Shown here: positions 27,766 to 35,109 of the stretch, in pieces
How positions within the stretch are numbered: the stretch's first letter is position 1
How the letters are laid out: each line of letters opens with the position of its first letter
Assembly (NCBI RefSeq): GCF_025643255.1
Contig: NZ_CP087112.1
Span: forward strand, 2,728,001-2,792,000
From: Halomonas sp. 7T
GTDB lineage: Bacteria; Pseudomonadota; Gammaproteobacteria; Pseudomonadales; Halomonadaceae
Length of the DNA: 64,000 nt
Direction: 5' to 3'
Notes under the pieces: model-generated
Database searches by the model: none
The model's input: only the letters and a program-made list of their open reading frames with translations
What the model was told of the DNA's origin: nothing
Made by a program: the position numbers and the translations under genes

Positions 27766-29140
27766 CGTCATCACCACCTGGCAGGTTGGTTAAGTCTTCC
27801 ATTAGGCTTTCCATCCATCGACGGTCACGATCCAGCATGGCTTGATGGGTAGCATCTTTTGCGAGTGTTTTCTGCCAGTGTCGAAATTCCACATCGCCTA
27901 ATGGGAGCTTTTCACCCAACGCCGCATTGAGCCAGTTAGCAAAGCGGTGGCGAACCTCGTCTGCCCACTCCACGCTGTTTCGTGCTTCACGAAAAGCGGC
28001 ATCTTGCTCGGCACGCCCCGGATCTAACCAGAAGGCTTCTTCGGCGGCCAATTCGCATTTGTCATCCGCACTCCACCCGGCGGGTAGGCTGTGCATCTGC
28101 ATGGCAAACAGCGCCAGCTCATCCATCAACATGGCGGTGTAGTCATCGCGCAGGTCGCGGGTGTGCATGTCCGTGGAGGGGTTGGTCTCAAGAAACTGCT
28201 TTAGGTCTTTAACCAAACCTTTTACGCCGCCTGTGTAATAGAAAATACCAAACGGTTTAAATACTGAATCCACTTTCATCGGCAGTCGGATGTCACGCAC
28301 ATTCCAACTAGGTGGCATTGAGGCTAATAGATAGTTATTCCCACCCCGCTCACTATTCAGCTGTGAGATATTTTGCGGCTTGGTGCCGCCCATTTTCTGT
28401 ACGGCTAGATTGGGGTAGCTGTGCACGGGTTGCTCGGCGTATTTGCCTTCCCGTTTTGCCTTACGTGTTTCTTTGGCCTCTTCGCTAAAGCGGTCATGGT
28501 TAATGGTTTGAAATACGCGGTGGGCCAGCGAGGTGGCATAGAGTGGGGCTAGTAAACGGAAGTTATCTGCGTCATTTTCTAGGTCTGCTGCATCCTCCCC
28601 CACCAGCCAATAGAGCTGTTTGCCTCGAGTATGTGAGGCGTGCTCACCCCGCGGTTCGGTAATTGCCGCAAAGGCGTTGATCCATTCTTGGGCTTGTTCG
28701 GGGTTATCGCTTAATGCTTTTGCCAACTCAGTGTCATTTTCCAGCGCACGCTCAAGCAGTGATTTCCCCTCAAATTGCAGCTTCAAGAACTTATAAACAT
28801 CCAAAGCCGCGGCGTTCCCCACGACATCGCCCGTAAAATCAGCGGATAGCGCGTGGCTGCCGACAAGACGATGGTTGTTTAGCGATTCAGGAGGGGCGTA
28901 AAGATTGGAGCCTTTGGCATCCGGGTGAATAGGTTTGAGAGAATGGGTAACGACTTGCAGTTGACCAACGCGCCTTGCTGCATCGTTGATCCAGGTATCG
29001 AATTGGAACTGCTCAACCAGTGCTTGGTATTTCGGATCGTCAGGAGCTAGCTTTTCTGCCTTGGTATCGAAGCGCTCTTTTAAGAAGGCTTCGACCAATG
29101 TTCGAAGTTGCTGCCAGCTTCCGCTAGGAATGTTAGGCAT
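27758..29140 (-). CDS. cas8f: Cas8f (Csy1) large subunit
   Basis: A 460-residue type I-F large subunit, which recognises the CC PAM and the 5' handle. Family segments include AKGSNLYAPPESLNNHRLVGSH, given here in parts as AKGSNLYAPP and NHRLVGSH, then QKMGGTKPQNISQLNSERGG and the C-terminal helical bundle. The ATG at 29140 (MPNIPSGSWQQLRTL) with AAAGGATG upstream is chosen; a longer frame to 29206 has no family support. It heads the csy operon, whose promoter appears to lie about 210-240 bp upstream beyond a structured leader. Confidence 0.95.
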   Translation of the reverse strand: MPNIPSGSWQQLRTLVEAFLKERFDTKAEKLAPDDPKYQALVEQFQFDTWINDAARRVGQLQVVTHSLKPIHPDAKGSNLYAPPESLNNHRLVGSHALSADFTGDVVGNAAALDVYKFLKLQFEGKSLLERALENDTELAKALSDNPEQAQEWINAFAAITEPRGEHASHTRGKQLYWLVGEDAADLENDADNFRLLAPLYATSLAHRVFQTINHDRFSEEAKETRKAKREGKYAEQPVHSYPNLAVQKMGGTKPQNISQLNSERGGNNYLLASMPPSWNVRDIRLPMKVDSVFKPFGIFYYTGGVKGLVKDLKQFLETNPSTDMHTRDLRDDYTAMLMDELALFAMQMHSLPAGWSADDKCELAAEEAFWLDPGRAEQDAAFREARNSVEWADEVRHRFANWLNAALGEKLPLGDVEFRHWQKTLAKDATHQAMLDRDRRWMESLMEDLTNLPGGDDDE

Positions 29141-29261
29141 TACACATCCTTTCAAACTCATATTTGGGAAACACGATAATTCGTGCCAATATAAGCCCCG
29201 AGGCAAGACACCTCGGGACGAGTTGTAAAGCGCTAAACTCTTCTAACGGAGCAATAGCCAA
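29133..29261 (-). other. Alternative leader ORF overlapping cas8f start (weak)
   Basis: A 42-codon frame from a TTG at 29261 runs into the cas8f start and stops at 29133, eight bases inside cas8f. It encodes a mildly hydrophobic peptide (SGLILARIIVFPKYEFE). The frame is open upstream to 29365 but has only a GTG at 29273 as another start. It could be a translationally coupled leader peptide or a decayed gene; it competes with the 10-codon frame for the same ribosome binding site. Confidence 0.25.
29172..29217 (-). other. Two hairpins in the cas8f leader
   Basis: On the minus strand CCCGAGG pairs with CCTCGGG (29197-29217), and CACGA pairs with TCGTG around TAAT nearer cas8f (29172-29185). Neither is followed by a T-run, so they are more likely leader structure than terminators. 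Confidence 0.5.
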
Positions 29262-29280
29262 CCACTCTCTCACCTCCTTA
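29233..29280 (-). ncRNA. Candidate CreT-like toxic mini-ORF with perfect Shine-Dalgarno
   Basis: On the minus strand TAAGGAGGTGA, an 11-nt perfect complement of the 16S 3' end, begins at 29280. A GTG follows the GG core at the best spacing (29265). It opens a 10-codon frame (MVGYCSVRRV, stop at 29233) in which codons 8 and 9 are AGA AGA. A very strong ribosome site feeding a tiny frame with tandem rare arginine codons is how the CreT RNA toxin of haloarchaeal type I-B systems sequesters tRNA. The RNA would come from the promoter targeted by the pseudo-crRNA. The frame could be chance, since the same bases read TTA GAA GAG in the 42-codon frame. Confidence 0.4.
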
Positions 29281-29296
29281 CTGCTTCCAGCAGTTA
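29280..29296 (-). other. Hairpin resembling the pseudo-repeat stem
   Basis: On the minus strand AACTGCTGGAAGCAGT forms a small hairpin directly in front of the Shine-Dalgarno. Its bases resemble the stem and loop of the first pseudo-repeat (ACTGCTGGAAAAGCAG) with two bases missing, so it may be a further decayed repeat. Confidence 0.35.
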
Positions 29297-29319
29297 CCAG
29301 CCTGATTTTTGCCTCACCA

Positions 29320-29341
29320 CTCGGCAGTGCCAGCTGCCGAG
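29320..29341 (-). other. Perfect 8-bp inverted repeat near the predicted transcript start
   Basis: CTCGGCAG and CTGCCGAG flank a 6-base loop, immediately downstream of the predicted -10 of the csy promoter. It could be an operator or a 5' RNA hairpin. Confidence 0.55.
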
Positions 29342-29349
29342 TGATTTCA

Positions 29350-29378
29350 AGAATAGACCCATCCTATAAAAATATCAA
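29350..29378 (-). promoter_or_regulatory. Predicted promoter of the csy operon
   Basis: On the minus strand TTGATA (29378-29373), 17 bases, then TATTCT (29355-29350). A second, overlapping candidate has TTGATA at 29388-29383 and TAGGAT 16 bases further. Either would start a transcript near 29343, giving a leader of about 200 nt before cas8f. Confidence 0.6.
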
Positions 29379-29380
29379 CG

Positions 29381-29402
29381 CCTATCAACATTCACTTTTT
29401 TA
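29381..29402 (+). promoter_or_regulatory. Pseudo-crRNA target site with CC PAM
   Basis: CC at 29381-29382 is followed by TATCAACATTCACTTTTT. Against the pseudo-spacer 5' end TATCATCATTCGCTTTATT it matches at positions 1-5, 7-11, 13-16 and 18-19; mismatches are at 6, 12 and 17, and the match decays after 19. Positions 6 and 12 are unpaired in type I-F complexes anyway. The site abuts one predicted -35 box and covers another. Confidence 0.75.
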
Positions 29403-29440
29403 CATAAAAAAATAACCAGCAGCACCATCATTGAAAAATC

Positions 29441-29446
29441 TATAAA
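29441..29446 (+). promoter_or_regulatory. Possible -10 box for the pseudo-crRNA
   Basis: TATAAA on the plus strand, which would start transcription near 29453, 15 bases before the first pseudo-repeat. No good -35 box is seen. Confidence 0.4.
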
Positions 29447-29467
29447 ATGGGTTTGTAGGTTAATGAT

Positions 29468-29553
29468 CTTGACTGCTGGAAAAGCAGCTCAGAAATATCA
29501 TCATTCGCTTTATTCATGGATAAGCATCATCTGCCGCACAGGCAGCGGGCCGG
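29468..29553 (+). ncRNA. Degenerate mini-CRISPR: candidate CreR/CreA crRNA-like guide RNA
   Basis: Two repeat-like units flank a 30-nt pseudo-spacer (29496-29525) on the plus strand, opposite to the cas genes. Unit 1 (29468-29495) has stem CTGCT/AGCAG around GGAAA and ends with the exact handle CTCAGAAA; the stem differs from the array's CTGCC/GGCAG by a compensatory C-G to T-A change. Unit 2 (29526-29553) keeps CTGCC, GCACA, GGCAG but not the handle. Cas6f cleavage at both would yield a crRNA-like RNA with handle, guide and 3' hairpin. CreA and CreR RNAs of other cas loci have this layout and guide the effector to a promoter without cleavage. Confidence 0.8.
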
Positions 29554-29568
29554 TGTCTATTACCGGCC
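29547..29568. terminator. Hairpin between pseudo-repeat 2 and the cas2-3 stop
   Basis: GGCCGGT and ACCGGCC flank a 7-base loop, directly after the cas2-3 stop codon (minus strand) and directly after the second pseudo-repeat (plus strand). It could end transcripts from both sides. The T-run is short. Confidence 0.5.
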
Positions 29569-29569
29569 T

Positions 29570-32500
29570 TCATTTGCTCCGCCAAAACCCCAATACCGGG
29601 TGATACCCCCAACGCTGGTTTCTAGCCGAGGCTGTCACCGTGCCGAAGGTTCGGGCGGCACGATCAAGGGAGATATCCAAGCCTTCTGCTAAGTCCGCTA
29701 GGGCTGTTAAGTAGTCGCTGGCACCCCAAGGCTGAATCCGCTCGCCCTGCTCTTTTTCTAGCGCTACCCGCACCAGCAGGCTCTCCTCCACCGGCACGTA
29801 GAGCTTTTCGCCCCGCCTTGCGCCATCGTCTACGCGGTGTAACGTCCAGGTTTCGCCGCCTTCATCGGGCAGCAGCGCGAGGGTTATTTCAGGTTCAAGC
29901 TGCTTGCGAAACGGATCACGCTGAATCAATACACCGGTTAAATGCAGTTGCGGCATCACATGCCAGCTATAGGCCCCTAAGGGCGGCGGCTTAGGTGTTT
30001 TGCCGATTCGGAGCTCTTTTTTGGTTAACGGCTCGGCGGGCTGTTCAATCATTAACTGGTGTAGCCGCTCATGCTCTAGATCAACAAGGCTATCCTTGGC
30101 GTGAAGTGTTTCTCGCGCCAGCACGCGGGGGCGGGCATCAATTACCTTGTACTCATCTTCCGTTAATAACTCACTAAGCGAGTGGCTACTTAATCGCCAT
30201 TGAAGATCTGTTTCAAAGCCAGGTTTGTGAAAGGCAGGCTTTCCAGATTGCTCTAAATGTTTGAGGTTGGTATCGAGCAGCAAAATATTGGGCGAATCAC
30301 ACGCCTGCTCGCGGTGTCGGCGTACACGGCCCGCTAGCTGGATAATCGAGCGCATGGAAGAAGGCTCTACTATCGCCCAGTCGTAATCGTGGTCGCGACC
30401 CACTTCAGTGACTGGCGAGCCCAGCACAATTAACAGGTGGTCGCTTTCTTCACTGCTATCCAATAGGCGGCGGATATCAGGCTGCTGAAACACGCGCTCG
30501 GGTTCGGCCCGTTGCAGCGTTTTATCTAACCGGCGCTCAATCTCTGAGCGCATCACCAACGGGTGGCGGGAGTGGTAAACGCAGAGGTGAATGCGCACAC
30601 CTTCTGGCGCGCCCTGCTGAAACAGAGCCCTGGCGACATCCACTAAGGGATCAATATTAGCCATGCGAACCAAGCCAAAGCTGACGCGTTTACCCGAATG
30701 CGGGTCAATGGAGTGATGCTGCTGGTGCAGCGCCAGCGCGTGCTCGCGTAGCAGCGCTGCAACCGCGGGCCTGATCTCTTCTGGGCGTTTACCTAACGCT
30801 GGCAACGCTAAAATATCGCCACGGCGGCGCACCGGGCTAGTGGCTAAGCGCTCTAACCGGCGCTTGGCAAACGCCTGATGCGTCGTTTTGAAGGTCTCGC
30901 TGCTGGCGCAGTTTTCATGCTGGCGGTCGTGCTCGTCGAACCAGGCGCAGCAGATATCCACCGCCAAGCCCGGTTCGCCACGGTGGCGTTGAAAAGCTTC
31001 ACGACCGCTGCGGTAAGCTTCATACAACCCTTCGACCAACGCAGGCGGCAAGGTGGCCGATGACAGCAGCACCCGCGATCCCAACAGCCCCGCCCAATTC
31101 ACTAACCGAGTAAGCGCAGGCAGGTCGTTGATATCGAAATCGTCGATTTCGTCGAGCACTAAATCACTGCTCATTAGCCGCAGCATAGGCACGATTTGCC
31201 GTCCGCCGCGTGTGCTTTCCGTGGCGGGCACTAGATGGTCAACGGTACATACCAAAATGGGCGCAGCGATCAGCGCGCGAGTGCCCGGCTCATCGCTCAA
31301 GCGGCGCAGCACCGGGTGATTATCAAAATTACCGTCGAACACCACGTGGGCATCTTCTTCGATCAACGCCTGTTGCGACGCCGAGCCTCGGGCTTCAGCC
31401 TGCTGCTCATAGTGTTCGAATAGGGCTTTATTGGCACTTCCCCCCACGCGTACGGCGAGTTCGTCTTCTCCCAAATTCAAGCGATCTCGTAGGGCCTGGC
31501 CAGTTTGAAGCGTCAGGGTGCGTAGCCCCAGCGCAATGCTAAACCGCGCGCCCTGCTGAGGGTCAGCCAACGCATACATGATGCGCCCATTGGCGAGGGT
31601 TTTACCGCACCCGGTGGACGCCATATTAATGCCAAAAAAGCCTTGCCGTTGGCTGCGCTCCCTTAGCGATTGGGCCAGGTCAAAGGCTTTATCTTGCCAG
31701 CGAAAACGTGGGTGGCTACTGCGCTTACGGAACCCTTTGTGGCGCGCTAAACGGGGTAAGTGGCTGTCGACGCTGGGTAGCGCGCGAGCAACCGCCGCCG
31801 CATGTTTCTCAACCCCCAGAATATGCTCATCCAATGGCTGGTTGGGCTTGCCGGTTTTGCGCACAGTATTGGCAATTAACGGGTAGTTGGGTTCGCCGCG
31901 CACGCGGTGCTGGAGGTCTTCTAGGCTTGAGTAGTGGTGGTCGGCGAGCATCAGGCTTAGCCGCGCCAAGTGCATGACGTAAGGACTATCAAGCCAATGG
32001 CGTTCATTCTCCAGCCGCAACTGTAACCGCGTGGCAAGTTTGGCGGCACGTTCACGCCAGCGGGAGGTACTCAGCGGCAACCCACCGCTGAATTTCCAGT
32101 ACGGTGCGATACGCTTAGGGTCTTGGGTTTCGGGAATCTCGTTCCACTCGGCATGGATAGAAGCAAACAGTCCGCCCAGCTGCTCTGCCTGAAGTGGCGC
32201 CTTTCCCCTGCCCCAGCGCCTTTCAGTATTGCCATCCTGTTCCGGCGGTTTTAACGGCAGGCGGTGGTGGCTGAGCACTAGCCAACCAAGTGCAGCAGCC
32301 AGCGGCGGCAAACGACTAAACACCGCCGATGTGGGGCTATCTAATCCGTCACGCTCTAACCCATCCAGCCAGTGCTGCTCTTGGTAGTCACCTTTAACCA
32401 GTCGCGCCAGCCAGGTGGCGTCGTCGTCACTGCCTACAAATGCTTGGAACAGGCGAAGCGATATCCACTCATGGCGGTATAAGTTGCGACCTTCCAACTT

Positions 32501-32914
32501 GCCTTTAAGCCGTTGCTGAAAGGCGTCGCAGGCTTTGCCCAGGTCGTGTAGTAACGCAGCAAAGGCGGTGAGCAACAGAATATCCTCGCCGTTGTGCCAG
32601 TCGTTTTCATCGCGGCGGCGCAGGATATCTCGGGCAGTGGTATTGGTGGGCACCGCGCCATTGATATTAAACCGCGAGGCATCACCCACCACCCACACCA
32701 GCTCGCTGTGGTCGTGACCCCGAATCCAGTGGCAGGCAACAGCAGTATTTTTGCGGGCGGTTTTACGCAGCAGCTTACGCAGCGTATCCAGCCCGGCCTG
32801 GGTAATCGGTGTTTGCCACGTGCGGTCGCCCCGCCGTTCGGCAAACTGGTCGAGGATACGGCGCGTTTCTTTCAGGGCATTTTTATTGCACTGGGAAATC
32901 AGCAGCACGTTCAT
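29570..32914 (-). CDS. cas3: Cas2-3 fusion nuclease-helicase (type I-F)
   Basis: A 1114-residue type I-F Cas2-Cas3 fusion. The N-terminal Cas2 domain (MNVLLISQCNKNALKETRRI onward, about 90 residues) is followed by the HD nuclease with LLHDLGKACDAF (His123, Asp124). The SF2 helicase has Walker A ASTGCGKT, the DEAH-like LVLDEIDDFD and motif III SSATLPP. It is recruited by the Csy complex to degrade targets and pairs with Cas1 for spacer acquisition. Its ATG overlaps the cas1 TGA (ATGA). A hairpin follows the stop. Confidence 0.96.
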   Translation of the reverse strand: MNVLLISQCNKNALKETRRILDQFAERRGDRTWQTPITQAGLDTLRKLLRKTARKNTAVACHWIRGHDHSELVWVVGDASRFNINGAVPTNTTARDILRRRDENDWHNGEDILLLTAFAALLHDLGKACDAFQQRLKGKLEGRNLYRHEWISLRLFQAFVGSDDDATWLARLVKGDYQEQHWLDGLERDGLDSPTSAVFSRLPPLAAALGWLVLSHHRLPLKPPEQDGNTERRWGRGKAPLQAEQLGGLFASIHAEWNEIPETQDPKRIAPYWKFSGGLPLSTSRWRERAAKLATRLQLRLENERHWLDSPYVMHLARLSLMLADHHYSSLEDLQHRVRGEPNYPLIANTVRKTGKPNQPLDEHILGVEKHAAAVARALPSVDSHLPRLARHKGFRKRSSHPRFRWQDKAFDLAQSLRERSQRQGFFGINMASTGCGKTLANGRIMYALADPQQGARFSIALGLRTLTLQTGQALRDRLNLGEDELAVRVGGSANKALFEHYEQQAEARGSASQQALIEEDAHVVFDGNFDNHPVLRRLSDEPGTRALIAAPILVCTVDHLVPATESTRGGRQIVPMLRLMSSDLVLDEIDDFDINDLPALTRLVNWAGLLGSRVLLSSATLPPALVEGLYEAYRSGREAFQRHRGEPGLAVDICCAWFDEHDRQHENCASSETFKTTHQAFAKRRLERLATSPVRRRGDILALPALGKRPEEIRPAVAALLREHALALHQQHHSIDPHSGKRVSFGLVRMANIDPLVDVARALFQQGAPEGVRIHLCVYHSRHPLVMRSEIERRLDKTLQRAEPERVFQQPDIRRLLDSSEESDHLLIVLGSPVTEVGRDHDYDWAIVEPSSMRSIIQLAGRVRRHREQACDSPNILLLDTNLKHLEQSGKPAFHKPGFETDLQWRLSSHSLSELLTEDEYKVIDARPRVLARETLHAKDSLVDLEHERLHQLMIEQPAEPLTKKELRIGKTPKPPPLGAYSWHVMPQLHLTGVLIQRDPFRKQLEPEITLALLPDEGGETWTLHRVDDGARRGEKLYVPVEESLLVRVALEKEQGERIQPWGASDYLTALADLAEGLDISLDRAARTFGTVTASARNQRWGYHPVLGFWRSK

Positions 32915-33897
32915 GAATCGCCGCTCCTCAGTTCTTGCCCCAGCGCCTGGGCGATTTCCTTGAGCGTATCAATCATAAAATCGAGGGATTCGGTGCGGGT
33001 CAAGCGTTCGATGCAGGCTTGGCGGAACTCCTGCTCTTCATCGCCGCGCATGGCGGAAATGAACGCTTGGGGCAGAATCACCGCGTCTTTCACCAGGTCC
33101 GCCACATCGAACACTAGCCCACCTCGGCGGGTTTTACCGTGGAGTACCGCCAGGCCGTGGGGAATGCCCAATACCCAAGTGGCGGTCGCCGCCAAGCCGT
33201 AGGCTAAATAGTTGCCGTGATCGAGGAAGCGGTTGGCTGGGTCGGTACCCGAGCCTCGCTTAGCACGGGTGAAGTCGCCGTAGTCAACGGCGTTCACCGC
33301 CAGCTTAAACAGCGTTTTGGCTAACCGCGCTTCCAAGGTGAGCAGATCAACGGTGCTGGGGGCTTTTTTGATTGCTTCGCGATGGTGATTCAGTGCGCTA
33401 TGCAGGTGGTCGGTAGAAATACTAAAGCCTGCATCTTTCATCACTCGGCTTGTCCACAGCGCTTCGATACGGGCAAGGCGGGCTTGCTGAAAGGCGCGGG
33501 CAGCATCCAGGCGTTTTACATCGTCAAACCAGAAGCGTACCCAGTATTGCAGGTACTCAGTGGGCCGATACTCGCTTTGTGGCGTCAGCCAAGCGACATC
33601 CACATCAACTTCGTTGGCAGCAAATAGCGGTGTACCGCCACCGCCACAAAATCCAACCAGTACACCGGCTTTAGCCAGCTCGCGCATGGCCGCTTGGGTA
33701 ATTGAGGTGCCGGTACCTAGCAATATCGAGGTGGTGTTAGCGATGGGAATATTCCAGTAGCGCGACTTACTCCCTTCATCGGTCACGTATTCCACCCGCC
33801 CACCATTCACCAATACTCGGCAGTGCTGCAGATAGTAGAGATTCGCACGTTTAGAATGCAGGATGGTTTTAAGGTCTGACGATGCGAAATCATCCAT
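32911..33897 (-). CDS. cas1: Cas1 integrase (type I-F)
   Basis: A 328-residue Cas1, very close to the Pseudomonas type I-F protein: it opens MDDFASSDLKTILHSKRANL and carries YWNIPIANTTSILLGTGTSI and GFCGGGGTPLFAANEVDVD. Metal ligands lie in the LLTLEARLAK, AVLHGKTRRGG and FDVADLVKDA segments. The ATG at 33897 is supported by AGGAGTG upstream and by the family start; a frame to 33921 adds eight unrelated residues. First gene of the cas1-cas2-3 transcript. Confidence 0.96.
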   Translation of the reverse strand: MDDFASSDLKTILHSKRANLYYLQHCRVLVNGGRVEYVTDEGSKSRYWNIPIANTTSILLGTGTSITQAAMRELAKAGVLVGFCGGGGTPLFAANEVDVDVAWLTPQSEYRPTEYLQYWVRFWFDDVKRLDAARAFQQARLARIEALWTSRVMKDAGFSISTDHLHSALNHHREAIKKAPSTVDLLTLEARLAKTLFKLAVNAVDYGDFTRAKRGSGTDPANRFLDHGNYLAYGLAATATWVLGIPHGLAVLHGKTRRGGLVFDVADLVKDAVILPQAFISAMRGDEEQEFRQACIERLTRTESLDFMIDTLKEIAQALGQELRSGDS

Positions 33898-34228
33898 GAT
33901 TACACTCCTATTTGGCTTCACCTCATCTAATCATTCTTCATCCTGGAAGGCTATTGACCTTAGTCATACTTAGCTGACTTCAACTCCACGCAAGCCACTT
34001 AGGCTCACCGTGATACGCTTCGCGAAAATGTTTGCTGCGTAACGCTATTAGACGCGACTTGATGGCGGTTCATTGCCGCGACGTTATGAGGCAGGTTTAT
34101 ACGCGCAATTCCCGTGTCAGACGATTTAGCATTGTCAGTACAACCGGAGCGCGTAAAATATCGGCCTCTTTTTTTGGTTTTACCAATTGTTATGTTATAA
34201 CTTATTTATTGGCTAGCGAGGACACTCT
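33898..34228. other. Divergent intergenic region between cas1 and the zinc operon
   Basis: A 331-bp stretch without a gene. The cas1 ribosome binding site is at its left end; no clear sigma-70 promoter for cas1 stands out. The right end holds the Zur-like site and a T-rich tract (34170-34176). I looked for a second match to the pseudo-spacer here and found none that is convincing. Confidence 0.5.
34189..34201 (+). promoter_or_regulatory. Zur-like operator
   Basis: GTTATGTTATAAC, within TTGTTATGTTATAACTTA, matches the AT-rich dyad of gammaproteobacterial Zur boxes (TGTTATAATATAACA). It lies 28 bp before the first gene of the zinc operon, as expected for zinc-dependent repression. Confidence 0.7.
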
Positions 34229-34378
34229 ATGAGTGAGCACATGCATCGCCATAACAAGGAAGGGCCTTGTCATTTTTCGCTGATGTCGTTATCGGTCGCG
34301 AAACGCTTGGGTTTGGTGGCACTGCCGCTGGTGGGGTTATGGGGGTTGGTGATATGGGCAAGCGGGTGGCCGCTATGA
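34229..34378 (+). CDS. Small His-rich membrane protein at head of zinc operon
   Basis: A 49-residue protein. The N-terminus is rich in possible metal ligands (MSEHMHRHNKEGPCHFS: four His, one Cys) and is followed by one hydrophobic helix (LGLVALPLVGLWGLVIWA). GAGG lies nine bases upstream. Its stop overlaps the znuC ATG (ATGA), which argues that it is translated and coupled to znuC. Just downstream of the Zur-like site, it may help zinc uptake. I know no named family. Confidence 0.6.
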   Translation: MSEHMHRHNKEGPCHFSLMSLSVAKRLGLVALPLVGLWGLVIWASGWPL

Positions 34379-35109
34379 GCGAGCGTTCACTCTCACGCCT
34401 GCAATTGCATGATCTACATCTTGCCCAGGGCGGACGCACGGTGCTTGAGCATGTAGATGGGGACATAAAGCCGGGTGCGATTACCGCGTTAATTGGCGCG
34501 AACGGAGCCGGCAAAAGCACGCTGATACAGGCCATTATGGGGGAGTTGCGGCCTATTAGTGGCAACGTGGTGTGCACGGTAGATAAAGCGCGCCGTGCCT
34601 GGTTGCCGCAGCAGTTAGCCCTGGATCTTACCTTTCCCATGAGTGTGGAGGAGCTGGTAATGACCGGCAGTTGGCCAAGCCATGGGGCAATGAAAGGCTA
34701 CTGCGCGGCGCATTATCGCAAAGGTCGCGACATCATGGCGCGCTTGGGCATTTCCCATTTGGCCCATCGCCCGTTGGGAGAGCTTTCCGGCGGCCAGCGC
34801 CAGCGCGCGCTGATAGGCCGAACGCTGATGCAGGAAGCGGAACTTCTGTTACTGGACGAGCCGTTTGCCAACGTAGATAGCGAAACCGTCGATATTTTGA
34901 TTCGCATTTTGCGCCAAATGGCTGATGAAGGCGTCACCATCATTATTGTTCTGCACGACATGGATCACCTACGCCGTCTGGCCGATGAGGTACTCATGCT
35001 TAACGGTGGCCATGGCCGATGGGTCGCCCCCAGCGCGCTCAACCACCAGCATGCACCGGCCCAAGTGGTGCCGTTTACTTTAGGAGGGCGTCATGCTGGC
35101 ACTGCTTGA
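34375..35109 (+). CDS. znuC: Zinc ABC transporter ATPase ZnuC
   Basis: A 244-residue ATPase. Walker A GANGAGKST, signature [15 protein letters not shown], Walker B ELLLLDEPFANVD and an H-loop in VLHDMDHLRRL are intact. The ATG at 34375 (MSERSLSRLQLHDL) is chosen because it overlaps the upstream stop and gives the usual family start; the frame is open to 34267 but the extra part is the upstream small gene read in another frame. Operon with znuB and znuA under Zur-like control. Confidence 0.93.
   Translation: MSERSLSRLQLHDLHLAQGGRTVLEHVDGDIKPGAITALIGANGAGKSTLIQAIMGELRPISGNVVCTVDKARRAWLPQQLALDLTFPMSVEELVMTGSWPSHGAMKGYCAAHYRKGRDIMARLGISHLAHRPLGELSGGQRQRALIGRTLMQEAELLLLDEPFANVDSETVDILIRILRQMADEGVTIIIVLHDMDHLRRLADEVLMLNGGHGRWVAPSALNHQHAPAQVVPFTLGGRHAGTA

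Noticed and set aside
29164..29415. 83-codon plus-strand frame across the csy leader
   Set aside because: No ribosome site and no family resemblance; it lies antisense to the hairpins and the predicted promoter.
29468..29568. Mini-CRISPR read simply as terminator hairpins of cas2-3
   Set aside because: A terminator does not explain the exact 8-base handle, the 28-base unit spacing around a 30-nt spacer, or the pseudo-spacer match with a CC PAM at the csy promoter. Only the hairpin at 29547-29568 looks terminator-like.
20526..33897. Transposon-borne CRISPR (type I-F3 with tniQ) or defective locus
   Set aside because: cas1, the cas2-3 fusion and full-length cas8f and cas5f are present, and no tniQ or tns genes are seen, so this is a standard I-F1 defence locus.
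33898..34030. Second pseudo-spacer target before cas1 (TCTAATCATTC region)
   Set aside because: Short partial identity only, without a correctly placed CC PAM.
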